Assembly (NCBI RefSeq): GCF_018847975.1 | Contig: NZ_CP072597.1 | Coordinates: 4,813,001 to 4,877,000 of the forward strand | Length of the DNA: 64,000 bases | Direction of reading: 5' to 3' | DNA from: Lysobacter sp. K5869 | Lineage (GTDB): Bacteria > Pseudomonadota > Gammaproteobacteria > Xanthomonadales > Xanthomonadaceae | In this document: one piece after another, positions 15,360 to 24,500 of the stretch | Layout: every line of letters starts with the position of its first letter | How positions within the stretch are numbered: position 1 is the stretch's first letter | Made by a program: the position numbers and the translations under genes | The notes under the pieces: model-generated | Seen by the model: only the letters and a program-made list of their open reading frames with translations | The model's database searches: none | What the model was told of the DNA's origin: nothing

Positions 15360-17056
15360 GTCAGCTCGATCCGGCCGCACCAATCGGCGCCGTCGACGCC
15401 TTGGACGAAGCGCCAGCCGTCGGGATAGGCGGTGGCCAGACTGGCCTCGATGTAGCGCGTGCCGGTGCCGCGGCCGCGGTGCGGCGCCGACCCGCGCGCG
15501 CTGCGCAACTCGAGGGTCCAGCGGTGGTTCTGGCGATGGACGCGCAGCCGGAAGGGATGTTGCGCGCAGGCGCCGGCGCCGGCGTGGGTCAGCGCGTTCT
15601 CGATCTGAGCATGCAGGATGCCGGGCGGCAGCGACAGTCGGGTGTCGTCGGCTTCGACCTCCAGCGACAGCGGCTGGTCCGAGGCCAGGGCGACGATGTC
15701 CAGGTGGTTGCGGCACAGGGCCAGTTCGTCCTCCAGCGGGACGCTTGGGCGGGTGCTGCTGTCGCGCAGGCGGTCGAACTGCTCGGCCAGCGATTCGACC
15801 AGACGGCTGGCGCGCGGCGGCGCTTGTTCGATCAGCTCTTGCAGGCAGGTCAAGGTGTTCATGAGCCAATGCGGATGGATGCCGCGTTGCAGCAGTTGCA
15901 GCGAGAGCTGGGCGCGCTCTTCGCGCAGCGTCGCGTTGTGGCGATCCAGGGCGCGCAGTTGCGCCGCGTGGCGCAACAGCAGGAAGCCCATCAGCACCGC
16001 CAGCAGCAAGAAGTACGGGCCGTCGAGGAAGGCGCCGCGCGCGACCGCCAACGCCAGCACGCCGGCGAGCGACAGCGCCAGCAGCGGCGTGCGTTCCTCC
16101 GGCGCGTCGCGCACGCGCAGCAGCACCCCCGCCGAGGCGAGCAGGCTCAGCAGCAGGACCGCCGCGGAGCGCGTATCGAAACCGGGCAGGAACGCGGCGG
16201 CCGCCATGAGCGTCGCCAAATAGACGACGCGCGCGGCGACGGGCACGGCCACGTCGAAGTGACGCGCGAGGTAGGCCGGCAGCAGCATCGCCGCCGCCAC
16301 GTGCAGGGCCAGCAGCATCAGCAGGCGCGGGGCGTGCCAGGGATAGGCATAGCCCATCAGCGGACGCCAGGCTTCGACGATCGGCAAGGCCAGTCCGACC
16401 GCGCAGAGCGCGAGCAGCAGTCGCGCGCCGCGCATGCGCGGGCGGCCGCGCTGGACCGCCAGGAAGTACAGGCACGCCGCCGCGAGCGCGCCGGTGGCGA
16501 AGGCCGCGATCAGCCAGGGCCGCATGACGCGGCCGTAGAGCAGTTCGGGCGGAGCGACGATGGCGACGGCGTCCGCATTGCGCAGGCGCAGGTTGCGGTG
16601 CTGGCTGGACGCGAGCACCAGCAGTTCGTCCGTCGCGCCGGCGGCGGACGGCGGCAGCGCCCGGACGATGTCGATGCGGCCCGGGCGTTCTTCCCCGGCG
16701 GTGCGGCCGACGACGCCGTTGCCCGCCAACGCACGCCCGTTCCAATAGAGCCGGCTGGCGCCGCGCAGCGAAACGCGCAGCGCGCGGTCGCCCTCGTCCG
16801 GCGCCGCGGGCGCGGCCGCTCGCCAGCGCAGCCAATACGGGCCGCGCCAACCGGCGAGGCGTTGTTGATCGAGCGGGCGCCACGGCGTGTCGGCGGACGG
16901 GCGCGTCGGCAAGTCGCCGGACGCCGTCGGCGTCGCGGGCGCCATTTCGCCGCGCAGCACCTGCACGGTCGTCATGTCGGGCGTCGCGGCGAGCAGCCAC
17001 GCGGCGACGGCGGCGAACGACACGACGAGTACGGCCAAGCTGCGCGGGATCTGCAT
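15347..17056 (-). CDS. Membrane sensor histidine kinase, LytS/YehU type
   Basis: A 569-residue kinase. An N-terminal helix is followed by an extracytoplasmic beta-rich region (about 40-175), which resembles the galactose-binding-like sensor of 7TM-DISM receptors. About seven hydrophobic helices lie between 180 and 365. The kinase core has a His-kinase box QRGIHPHWLMNTLTCLQ near residue 394 and an ATP-binding end with GRGTGTRYIE. It pairs with the overlapping LytTR regulator. The H-box reads HPHW where the family often has HFLF. Confidence 0.88.
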   Translation of the reverse strand: MQIPRSLAVLVVSFAAVAAWLLAATPDMTTVQVLRGEMAPATPTASGDLPTRPSADTPWRPLDQQRLAGWRGPYWLRWRAAAPAAPDEGDRALRVSLRGASRLYWNGRALAGNGVVGRTAGEERPGRIDIVRALPPSAAGATDELLVLASSQHRNLRLRNADAVAIVAPPELLYGRVMRPWLIAAFATGALAAACLYFLAVQRGRPRMRGARLLLALCAVGLALPIVEAWRPLMGYAYPWHAPRLLMLLALHVAAAMLLPAYLARHFDVAVPVAARVVYLATLMAAAAFLPGFDTRSAAVLLLSLLASAGVLLRVRDAPEERTPLLALSLAGVLALAVARGAFLDGPYFLLLAVLMGFLLLRHAAQLRALDRHNATLREERAQLSLQLLQRGIHPHWLMNTLTCLQELIEQAPPRASRLVESLAEQFDRLRDSSTRPSVPLEDELALCRNHLDIVALASDQPLSLEVEADDTRLSLPPGILHAQIENALTHAGAGACAQHPFRLRVHRQNHRWTLELRSARGSAPHRGRGTGTRYIEASLATAYPDGWRFVQGVDGADWCGRIELTCAS

Positions 17057-17237
17057 GCCCGCATCTTATCGGCTGGGCGGAGACGCTGGACCGCCGTTTG
17101 GAGCGGTTCGGCGGACGGGCGCGACGGACTCGCCGCGACGAAGGAGACGCTGGCGTCCGTGGCCGAGGCCGCTTCGCCCGATCGAGAGACGCGAAGGCCT
17201 CCTCCACGTCCCGCCCCTCGCCCAACCGGAGTTCGCC

Positions 17238-18734
17238 ATGTCCCGCAAATCGTTATTCGTTCTCGCTCATCGTGGCCGGTCCCTGCATCGGGCCGGGAGG
17301 CTGGCGGCGATGTGCATCGCGCTGGCCTGCGCGTCGCCGGCGCTGGCCCGCGACGCGCGCGCGCCGCTGATGTTCAAGCCCTACGCGATGCAGACCAAGG
17401 GCAACGGCACGATTGCGACCGAGGAAGCGTTTCTCGACGTGCCGCGCCGGCACAGCGAACCCGACGGTCCGCGCATCCGTCTGCGCGTGGTGCGCCTGCC
17501 CGCCACCGGCGGCGACGGCCGCGCCGCGCCGGTGGTCTATCTGGCCGGCGGCCCGGGCGGTTCCGGCTTCGGCACCGCGCTCGGGCCGCGCTGGCCGGTG
17601 TTCGACCGCGTCCGCCGCGAGACCGATGTGTTGCTGCTCGATCAACGCGGCACGGATTTTTCGCAGATGCCGCCGGAGTGCACGCAGAAGCATCGCTTCG
17701 ACGACGCGCAACCGCTGCAACGCGAGGCCGCGCTGACCGCGCTGCGCGCGACCGCCGCCGCGTGCATCGCCGAATGGCGCAAGGGCGGCGTCGATCTGGC
17801 CGCCTACACCACGGTGGAGAGCGCCGACGACATCGACGACTTGAGGCGCGCGCTGGGCCTGAAGCGGATCAGCCTGTGGGGGATGAGCTATGGCACGCAT
17901 CTGGCGTTGGCCACCGTCCGCCGCCACGGCGCGACTCTCGAACGCGTGGTGTTGATGGGCACCGAGGGGCCCGACGATACGATCAAGTTGCCGCTGGCCG
18001 CCGACGCCTTGCTGGCGGATTTGGCCGTCGTCGCCAAGAAAGACGGGTTCGACGATGTGCAGGGATCGGCCCGGCGCGTGCTGGCGGCGCTGCGCCGTCA
18101 GCCGGCCCAGGGCAGCAGTTCCCTGCACGACGGCAGGAAAGTCGTCATCGGCGAATACGACGCGCAGTTGGCGATCGCCAACGCGCTGGGGCGGCGTTCG
18201 TCGCAGCGGATGCTGCCGCTGATGCTGCGGGACGCCGAAGGCGGCGACTACGGCCTGCTGGCGGGCTTCGTGCTGATGATGCGCGAGGCGTTGGGCGGGG
18301 TTCGCGCGATGCCGCTGGCGATGGATGTGGCCTCCGGCCAGAGCCCGAAGCGTCGCGCCCTGGTCGAGGCGCAGGCGCGCGAAAGTCTGTTCGGCGACGC
18401 TTTGAACTTCCCGTTCCCGGAACTCGCCGACGGCCTCGGGCTGGTCGATCTGGGCGAGGCGTTCCGCGCGCCGCTGCGCAGCGCAGTGCCGACGCTGTTC
18501 GTCAGCGGCACGCTCGACGGCCGCACGCCGCAGGCCAATGCGCAGGCGCTGTTGCCCGGTTTCAGCAAGGGCAAGCCGCTGCTGATTCGCGGCGCCAGCC
18601 ACGACAACGAGTTGTGGCTCGGCAATCCGGGCATCGCCGAGAACATCGCCGACTTCCTCGCCGGCCGACCGGTCGAGGATGAAGCGCTGGACGTGCCGTT
18701 GCCGGTGTTCGTCAAGAGCAAGGCCGAGCTGTAA
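17238..18734 (+). CDS. Exported alpha/beta hydrolase (TAP-like prolyl aminopeptidase family)
   Basis: A 498-residue protein with an N-terminal export signal ending near residue 38 (ALACASPALARDA). YLAGGPGGSGFG forms the oxyanion loop and WGMSYGTH holds the nucleophile serine (GxSxG). A TAP-like C-terminal domain follows (VPTLFVSGTLDGRTPQANA, with the catalytic histidine in RGASHDNEL). Family members are tripeptidyl aminopeptidases or proline iminopeptidases; the exact substrate is unknown. The start codon is chosen by the signal sequence. Confidence 0.87.
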   Translation: MSRKSLFVLAHRGRSLHRAGRLAAMCIALACASPALARDARAPLMFKPYAMQTKGNGTIATEEAFLDVPRRHSEPDGPRIRLRVVRLPATGGDGRAAPVVYLAGGPGGSGFGTALGPRWPVFDRVRRETDVLLLDQRGTDFSQMPPECTQKHRFDDAQPLQREAALTALRATAAACIAEWRKGGVDLAAYTTVESADDIDDLRRALGLKRISLWGMSYGTHLALATVRRHGATLERVVLMGTEGPDDTIKLPLAADALLADLAVVAKKDGFDDVQGSARRVLAALRRQPAQGSSSLHDGRKVVIGEYDAQLAIANALGRRSSQRMLPLMLRDAEGGDYGLLAGFVLMMREALGGVRAMPLAMDVASGQSPKRRALVEAQARESLFGDALNFPFPELADGLGLVDLGEAFRAPLRSAVPTLFVSGTLDGRTPQANAQALLPGFSKGKPLLIRGASHDNELWLGNPGIAENIADFLAGRPVEDEALDVPLPVFVKSKAEL

Positions 18735-18915
18735 GCGTTCGCGGCGCCGCCAGGGCCGCCTGGTGGCGCGTGCGGCGGTCGCATCCGAGCGATGCGAGCA
18801 AGCGCAGGTCATGCGCGAGACCCGGTCCGTCCCGCGCTGGCCGCTCGCCCGCCCCTTCCGCGTTCCCCCGTCAGGGCCTCGCCCACCTCGCCACTCACGC
18901 CCAGGGAACCGCGCC

Positions 18916-19734
18916 ATGAGCTATCCGGATTGCCAGTACTCCCACGTCACTTGGCTCAACACCGAAAGCGCCGCGTACCAGGCGCTGACCGAAGGCTTGA
19001 AGAGCCCGTCCGCGGCGCCCGACGCGATGACGGCGTTCTTCACGACGTTGAAGAACGCGCATGACGATTTCAGAAACGGGCTGCGCCCGGGCGCGAATAC
19101 GATGGCCTTGCTGAAGGCGTACCAGGACAAGACCGGCATCATCTCCACCCGCGATTACACGCTGCCCGACATCCCCAACAACCCCAACGATCCGGGCAAC
19201 AGTTTCGCCACCGACCTGATCGAGGGCATCGCCGGCTCGGTGGTGACGGAGATCGGCGTCGGCATCAGCCTGTATACGCTGGTGATGGATCTGATCCATC
19301 TGCTCGACGTCAAGCTGCACCTGCAAGGCGTGCTGTTCAACACCGCCAACACCGACCTGGAGGACATCCACTTCCACTTCGGCCCCAACGGTTCGCCGAA
19401 CGTACTGCCGCTAGCGACGACGATTCCCGCGGCCAAGTCGATCATGAATCCGATCGACAAGAAGAATTACCCGTGCGTGGGCTTCACCCTGTTCGGCGGG
19501 GTGAGCTATCAAGCGCTGGAGGGCTTCTATATCGCCCTACAGGCGCGGCGCAAACAGGGCGATCCGATCGAGGTGTACTCGCAGTTCTACGCCAGCTATC
19601 GCGGCATCGCGCCGGGTGTCGACGACCGCCGGCACAAGCTGCTGAAGGATGTCTGGTACACGCAGGAGTTCGCCGGGGTGATGGCGCAGAAAGATTCAAA
19701 TCCGAACGGGATCGTGGCGATTTTCTGCGGTTGA
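18916..19734 (+). CDS. Hypothetical protein, 272 residues
   Basis: The protein starts MSYPDCQYSHVTWLNTESAA and has no signal peptide. A hydrophobic, possibly membrane-active helix (GIAGSVVTEIGVGISLYTLV) lies near residues 113-132. The C-terminal half is globular, with LFGGVSYQALEGFYIALQAR and a closing IVAIFCG. I do not recognise a family. Codon use and GC match the core genes, so it is probably expressed. It stands alone between the hydrolase and the defence-like pair. A toxin or insecticidal-type protein is conceivable from the central helix, but this is speculation. Confidence 0.6.
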   Translation: MSYPDCQYSHVTWLNTESAAYQALTEGLKSPSAAPDAMTAFFTTLKNAHDDFRNGLRPGANTMALLKAYQDKTGIISTRDYTLPDIPNNPNDPGNSFATDLIEGIAGSVVTEIGVGISLYTLVMDLIHLLDVKLHLQGVLFNTANTDLEDIHFHFGPNGSPNVLPLATTIPAAKSIMNPIDKKNYPCVGFTLFGGVSYQALEGFYIALQARRKQGDPIEVYSQFYASYRGIAPGVDDRRHKLLKDVWYTQEFAGVMAQKDSNPNGIVAIFCG

Positions 19735-19894
19735 GGGCGGCGCGCGCTGGGCGGGCCGCGATGGCGCGGTTCCCCGTGGTTTCGCCAAGGGACGCACAAA
19801 ACACGCGAGCCCCGGCCCGCTGGGCGCCGGACTATGATTAGCCCTCTTCAATATGCAAAATCGATGAACCAGGGAAGGGCTCAAAGGGGGGCGC

Positions 19895-21331
19895 TTGGAT
19901 CAGTTCTGCTTGCTTAGCTATCAGGATCCTTCGGTCGCGGTTCCGCTGTTCGAAGCGAATAACCGAGCAAAAGGCACCGCGGTATCGGTGGTGATCGGTC
20001 CCAATGGGTCGGGCAAGAGTCGAGTGCTCTCCCGAGTGGTCGACGAACTGAGCTTCGTCCACGAACGCCGGTCGTCCACCGAGTCGAAAAAGCGGCAGCC
20101 CCTTCCCTCCGAGCGCGCCGCTCTCGAATACATCTTCGACGGCCAGCGGTGCAGGATCGAGCGTCGCGGCAGGGATTTCGAGGCCACGGTCGACGGCGAG
20201 TTCGTCGGCATCGAGCAGATGCCCTTCCCGGCCAGGGCAATGGCGATCTCGCATCTGCCCACCGACAAATTTCGCTATGCCCAATCGGAGCCTTCGGATT
20301 TCTATCAATACCTCGGGCTCAGGCAAGCGACAAACCTGACGACAACGGGCGCGGTCGAAACGAAGGTTCTGGAAAGCCTGCTTTCCGGCATGGCCGAAGA
20401 CGACGGATTCGACAGTCGCTTAGGCGCTTGGCTGTCGTTGCTGGGAATTTCGCCCAAGGTGGGCGTTGCCCTCACCCTGTCCAACCGAAGCCTCCTCACC
20501 GAAGATTTCGCTTCGATGAAGCAGCGCATAGAGCTTCGAATGCAAAGGCACGGCAGGCTCAGATCACTTTCGGTCAAGCCGGATGAATCGCTCGATCCGC
20601 TGTGGTCTTTCCTTTCAATCCTGCCGAAAACCGGGTGGAGTAAGGGACCGAAGGGGTATGAGCTAGCGCTGGACCTCAGCAGATTCATTTCGAGTCCAGA
20701 CGAAGCTGACTTATGGAGACAAGGCATCGATCTGGCGAAGCGGGTCGATGTATTCCGGACTGTTTCTCCGTTGTTCGACAAGGGCGACGGCCCGGTTCGA
20801 TTTTCCGACCTCAGCTCGGGCGAACAGCATCTGATCGGCACGAACGTCCGTCTGCTCGCACGCTTGAAGCCGCGCTCTTTGATCGTCATCGACGAACCCG
20901 AGATCAGCCTCCACCCCGAGTGGCAGATCAAATATATTCCAACGCTCCTGGAGAGCTTGCGCAAGCACAGTTCCTCGCACGTCATCATCGCCACCCACTC
21001 CCATTTCATGGTGTCCGACCTCGACCGGGAGTCTTCGTTGGTGACGGCTCGCCAGGAACAAGGCCCCAAGCTTTCTTTTTTCGAAGGCGACGTTTACGGA
21101 CGTTCTCCGGAAAACATCCTGTACCGCGTTTTTGGCGTGGCGACCTCCGGCAATTCCTATGTCGAGGGCGACCTCCACTCCGCGCTGATGATGCTTTCCG
21201 GGAGGAAGGAGATGGACAAGCGCGAATTGGAGCGCATCCAGACGCGCCTTGAACGAGTCCAAAGCGAGGACAACCCCGCGCTTGGGCTCATCCTCGAGCA
21301 AATCGGCTCCGCCGTTGCGGAGGCAGGCTGA
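19895..21331 (+). CDS. ptuA: Septu-like AAA/ABC-type ATPase (PtuA-like)
   Basis: A 478-residue ATPase with Walker A IGPNGSGKSRVLSRVV near residues 33-48, an ABC-type signature DLSSGEQHL near 307, and Walker B SLIVIDEPEISLHPEWQ near 329. The layout (split ATPase with a long insertion and no transporter helices) matches defence ATPases such as PtuA. The TTG at 19895 is the start, because a G-rich ribosome site (AAAGGGGGG) precedes it and the only upstream in-frame ATG runs into a stop. It overlaps the HNH gene by one base (TGATG), so the two are translationally coupled. GC is lower than in the flanks. Naming rests on architecture; other ATPase-HNH systems exist. Confidence 0.75.
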   Translation: MDQFCLLSYQDPSVAVPLFEANNRAKGTAVSVVIGPNGSGKSRVLSRVVDELSFVHERRSSTESKKRQPLPSERAALEYIFDGQRCRIERRGRDFEATVDGEFVGIEQMPFPARAMAISHLPTDKFRYAQSEPSDFYQYLGLRQATNLTTTGAVETKVLESLLSGMAEDDGFDSRLGAWLSLLGISPKVGVALTLSNRSLLTEDFASMKQRIELRMQRHGRLRSLSVKPDESLDPLWSFLSILPKTGWSKGPKGYELALDLSRFISSPDEADLWRQGIDLAKRVDVFRTVSPLFDKGDGPVRFSDLSSGEQHLIGTNVRLLARLKPRSLIVIDEPEISLHPEWQIKYIPTLLESLRKHSSSHVIIATHSHFMVSDLDRESSLVTARQEQGPKLSFFEGDVYGRSPENILYRVFGVATSGNSYVEGDLHSALMMLSGRKEMDKRELERIQTRLERVQSEDNPALGLILEQIGSAVAEAG

Positions 21332-21948
21332 TGATCAAGCTCGCGCCTTGGCCTGAGATCGACAAGAAGCTGCAAAAAGCGCTCAACGCCATCCCCATCC
21401 CTCAACGGCCGGATCGTTGGGATGGGAAAACAAAAATCGTAACCACCTTCAAGCGCACCGTTAAGCGACGCGGCCTGGAGATCCAGAAGAACCGTTGCGC
21501 ATGGTGCACGCTCCCGGTCGGGGCGCGTGGCCGTCGCAGCATGCATAGGGATCACATCGCCCCGAAACGCAAACACCCTACGTGGACCTTCCGCTCGCAA
21601 AACATCGTGATCTCCTGCGAGTTCTGCAATGGGTTCAACGTCAAGAAGGATCTGGAAACCGTAAAGACGAAGCATAGAAGCTACGCCAAATGCGATTTCT
21701 TCCTGGTCCACCCTTATTTCGACAACCCTCCCGACCATCTCGAGTTCGTCAGTACCGACCGGGAAATGAAGATTCTGGTCAAAGGGAAAACCGACAAAGG
21801 ATTGTGGACCATCAGGGAACTGAAACTGGACGATCCGGGCGCAACGATTGAGCGAGCCAAGGACGCCCTTTACCAGAAGCGTCTCGCAGAACTGGACGCC
21901 GAAGATCAAAAACTGCTTAAGGCCGCCGTCGACAAACTGGGCGCCTGA
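21331..21948 (+). CDS. ptuB: HNH endonuclease (PtuB-like)
   Basis: A 205-residue nuclease. CAWCTLPVGARG near residue 56 and CEFCNGFNVKKD near 95 supply two CxxC zinc pairs. Between them HRDHIAPKRKHPTW carries the catalytic His region, and QNIVISCEFCN supplies the HNH asparagine/histidine helix. This corresponds to the C..C - H.xPK - W..N - C..CN...K pattern of PtuB/TIGR02646-type nucleases. Its gene starts on the last base of the ATPase stop codon. The pair would act as a sensor ATPase plus effector nuclease against phage or plasmid DNA. Confidence 0.78.
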   Translation: MIKLAPWPEIDKKLQKALNAIPIPQRPDRWDGKTKIVTTFKRTVKRRGLEIQKNRCAWCTLPVGARGRRSMHRDHIAPKRKHPTWTFRSQNIVISCEFCNGFNVKKDLETVKTKHRSYAKCDFFLVHPYFDNPPDHLEFVSTDREMKILVKGKTDKGLWTIRELKLDDPGATIERAKDALYQKRLAELDAEDQKLLKAAVDKLGA

Positions 21949-21975
21949 GGATATTCCGCAGTCACCGACGCACTC

Positions 21976-22002
21976 TTCCCGTCGCGGCAGACGCGGCGGG
22001 AA
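21976..22002. terminator. Hairpin between convergent genes
   Basis: TTCCCGTCGCG and CGCGGCGGGAA pair (one G-T) around GCAGA. The hairpin lies 27 bases after the HNH stop and 50 before the HxlR gene end. No T-run follows on either strand, so it may only weakly terminate. Confidence 0.35.
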
Positions 22003-22052
22003 AGGTTAGTAGTGCGGACGAGTGATCGCCGCCGCGCGCGCGCCGTCGGCGC

Positions 22053-22442
22053 CTAGGTTTTCTCGCCGTTCTCCCGCGCCTCGAACGCCGCCCGCGCCGC
22101 ATCGATATCGGGAATGTGCTCGAACGCCCATTGGCCGAGCGCGATGATCGGCTTGGTGAGCGAGATGCCCAGCGGGGTCAGCGCGTATTCCACGTGCGGC
22201 GGCATGACCGCGATGACCGTGCGCTGGATCAGGCCGTCGCGCTCCAGGCCGCGCAGGCACAGCGTCAGCATGCGCTGCGAGATGCCGTTGAGGGCGCGCT
22301 TGAGTTCGGTGAAGCGGTGCGGCTTTTCCGCCAGCGACATGATGATGAAGACGCTCCATTTCTCGCCGACGCGCGCCAGCACCTGGCCCGCCTTCTTGCA
22401 GTCCACGCTTTCCACGTCGTGAGGTCGATTGGTCACATTCAT
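22053..22442 (-). CDS. HxlR family transcriptional regulator
   Basis: A 129-residue winged-helix regulator of usual length. VLARVGEKWSVFIIMSLAEK begins the HTH domain, and FTELKRALNGISQRMLTLCL is the recognition segment of HxlR proteins. YALTPLGISL closes the wing. A cysteine at residue 15 (VDCKKAG) is at the position used for thiol or electrophile sensing in HypR/YodB-type members. It is divergent from the azoreductase-DoxX-pirin operon, which it probably represses in response to quinones or electrophiles. Confidence 0.88.
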   Translation of the reverse strand: MNVTNRPHDVESVDCKKAGQVLARVGEKWSVFIIMSLAEKPHRFTELKRALNGISQRMLTLCLRGLERDGLIQRTVIAVMPPHVEYALTPLGISLTKPIIALGQWAFEHIPDIDAARAAFEARENGEKT

Positions 22443-22506
22443 GATACCGAGGATAGTAAAAGTGCCTTATTGTCCCGCATTTGAGACAGGACTACATTTT
22501 CGCCCC

Positions 22507-22523
22507 GGTAACCATTTTATACC
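22507..22523. promoter_or_regulatory. Candidate HxlR operator
   Basis: GGTA-N9-TACC forms a short imperfect inverted repeat 12 bases before the azoreductase start codon, in the divergent spacer. HxlR sites are short palindromes of this kind. The proposal rests on position only. Confidence 0.3.
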
Positions 22524-22534
22524 AGGGCCATCCC

Positions 22535-23143
22535 ATGAAGATTCTGCGTATCGATTCCAGCATCCTCGGCGATCACTCGATCAGCCTCCAGCTCACCGCC
22601 GCCATCGTCGCCTCCTTGCGCCAGGCCCACCCCGCGGCGGAGATCGTTCACCGTAACCTGACCGACGAGCCGGCCAACCACCTGACCGCCGCCGAATTCC
22701 TGGCCTTCCAAGGCACGCCGCCCGAGGGCGATCTGGCCAAACTGCAGGTCTCGCGCAACACGCAGTGGCTGGAGGAGTTCCTCGCCGCCGATGTCGTCGT
22801 GCTCGGCGCGCCGATGTACAACTTCACCCTGCCCTCGCAGCTGAAGGCGTGGCTGGACCGCCTGGCCGTCCCCGGCCAGACCTTCGCCTACTCGGACAAG
22901 GGCGTGCAGGGGCTGGCGGGCGGCAAGCGGGTGATCGTCGCCTCGACCCGCGGCGGCCGCTACGGCGAGGGCGAGCCGGCCGCGCCGCTCGATCATCAGG
23001 AAACCTATCTGCGCGGTTTCCTCGGCTTCCTCGGCATCACCGATATCACCTTCATCCGCGCCGAAGGGGTCGGGCTGTCGCCGGCCGCGCGCGATGCCGC
23101 GATCAAGGCGGCCCTAGTGGAAATCGACCAGCTCGCCGCTTAA
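22535..23143 (+). CDS. azoR: FMN-dependent NADH-azoreductase
   Basis: A 202-residue flavodoxin-fold enzyme. MKILRIDSSILGDHSISLQL begins with the phosphate-binding loop for FMN. PMYNFTLPSQLKAWLDRL near residue 90 and ASTRGGRYG near 137 are typical AzoR segments. The family reduces azo dyes and quinones by two-electron transfer from NADH. The ATG at 22535 is chosen over an upstream in-frame start that lies in the regulatory spacer. First gene of an operon with doxX-like and pirin genes. Confidence 0.92.
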   Translation: MKILRIDSSILGDHSISLQLTAAIVASLRQAHPAAEIVHRNLTDEPANHLTAAEFLAFQGTPPEGDLAKLQVSRNTQWLEEFLAADVVVLGAPMYNFTLPSQLKAWLDRLAVPGQTFAYSDKGVQGLAGGKRVIVASTRGGRYGEGEPAAPLDHQETYLRGFLGFLGITDITFIRAEGVGLSPAARDAAIKAALVEIDQLAA

Positions 23144-23166
23144 GGCGACGCGACCGGAGATCCGTC

Positions 23167-23580
23167 ATGAACACTTCGTCTTCGACGGCTGCAGCGCCTC
23201 GCGGGACAGCCCGTTTCGTTTCCTGGACGCTGCGCGCGCTCGCCGCGGCCGTGTTCCTCGCGGCCGGCGGCGCCAAGCTCGCGGCAGTGCCGGCGATGGT
23301 CGCCGTCTTCGACCGGATCGGCATCGGCCAGTGGTTCCGCGTCGTCACCGGCGTGGTGGAGGTGGTGGGCGCGGTCGGCCTGTTGCTTCCGAGAACCGTG
23401 GGTTTCGCCGGCCTGTTGTTGGCGGCGACCATGGCCGTCGCGGTGTCGGTCCATCTGTTCGTCATCGGCGGCAGCCCCGTGCCCGCGCTGATCTTGCTGC
23501 TGATCGCCGCGTCGGTGGCGTGGTTGCAACGCGCGGGCATCGCCGATGCGCTGCGCGCGTTGCGCGGGAGCCGGACATGA
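23167..23580 (+). CDS. DoxX-like membrane protein
   Basis: A 137-residue protein with four predicted membrane helices. FLAAGGAKLAAVPAMVAVFD is the DoxX_2-type first loop, and VTGVVEVVGAVGLLLPRT the second helix. It lies 23 bases after azoR and overlaps the pirin gene by four bases (ATGA). Grouping with azoreductase and pirin supports a role in quinone or redox stress, though no activity is known for this paralog. Confidence 0.85.
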   Translation: MNTSSSTAAAPRGTARFVSWTLRALAAAVFLAAGGAKLAAVPAMVAVFDRIGIGQWFRVVTGVVEVVGAVGLLLPRTVGFAGLLLAATMAVAVSVHLFVIGGSPVPALILLLIAASVAWLQRAGIADALRALRGSRT

Positions 23581-24500
23581 GCGCGCCGATGCGGGACGCG
23601 CGCGCGTTCGAACCGGATCGGTCCGCGCTGCGCCACATCGTCCATAAGACGCGCGGCCACCGCGGTTCGGGTCCGATCGCGCGGCTGATGAGTCCGTCCG
23701 ATCTGGGCGAAGTCTTGAAGCCGTTCGTCTTTCTCGATCTCTTCGACATGGAGGCGGCGGGCCTTCGAACGATGATGGCGGGCATGCCGCTGCATCCGCA
23801 TTCGGGCATCGCCACCGTCACCGTGCTCACCGAAGGGCGCATGCGTTACGACGATCCGGAGAACGGTTCGGGCACGATCGGTTACGGCGGCGTCGAATGG
23901 ATGCGCGCCGGCGCCGGGGTTTGGCATGGCGGGGAAATGTTGGTCGACGACGTGCCGCGCCTGCAGGGCTTCCAACTGTGGCTCGCGCTGCCCCCGGCGG
24001 TCGAAAACGGTACGCCGGTGAGCCGCTATGTCGAATCCAAGGACATGCCGCGCGTCGGGCCCGCGCACGTCGTCATCGGCCGCCACGAGAACGCGCAAAG
24101 CCCGGTTCCCGCGCCGGACGGCCTCAACTATCTGCTCGTCACTCTGCGCCCCGGCGAGCGTTGGACCTACCAACCGCCGGCGGGACACACCGTGGCGTGG
24201 TTGGCGCTCGCGAAGGGCGCGCTGAGCACCGACAGCGACCGGGTCGATGCCGGCGAGATGGCGATCTTCGAGCCCGGAAACACGCGCATCCGTCTTGAAG
24301 CCACCGGCTCCGCGGACGCCGTCTTCGTTCTGGGTTCGGCGGTGCCGCATCCCTTCCCGCTGCATTTGGGCCACTACTCCGTGCATACCAACGCGACCGC
24401 GCTCGCCGCCGGGGAGCGCCGCATCGCCGAATTGAAGCGGCAGTTGGACGCGGCGGGCGACCGGCGGACCGCGTCCGGAACCATTCCGGTATTTCGGTAA
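23577..24500 (+). CDS. Pirin family protein
   Basis: A 307-residue bicupin. PHPHSGIATVTVLTEG near residue 72 and YGGVEWMRAGAGVWHGG near 102 hold the metal-binding histidines and glutamate of the pirin N-cupin. A pirin C-terminal domain follows from about 175. Bacterial pirins of this type act as quercetin 2,3-dioxygenases or redox-linked regulators. Translation is coupled to the upstream doxX-like gene by the ATGA overlap. Confidence 0.9.
   Translation: MSAPMRDARAFEPDRSALRHIVHKTRGHRGSGPIARLMSPSDLGEVLKPFVFLDLFDMEAAGLRTMMAGMPLHPHSGIATVTVLTEGRMRYDDPENGSGTIGYGGVEWMRAGAGVWHGGEMLVDDVPRLQGFQLWLALPPAVENGTPVSRYVESKDMPRVGPAHVVIGRHENAQSPVPAPDGLNYLLVTLRPGERWTYQPPAGHTVAWLALAKGALSTDSDRVDAGEMAIFEPGNTRIRLEATGSADAVFVLGSAVPHPFPLHLGHYSVHTNATALAAGERRIAELKRQLDAAGDRRTASGTIPVFR

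Noticed and set aside
15401..18682. Open frame of over 1000 codons on the plus strand
   Set aside because: It runs antisense to the sensor kinase and out of frame with the hydrolase; Gln/Arg-rich composition is typical of shadow frames in high-GC DNA.
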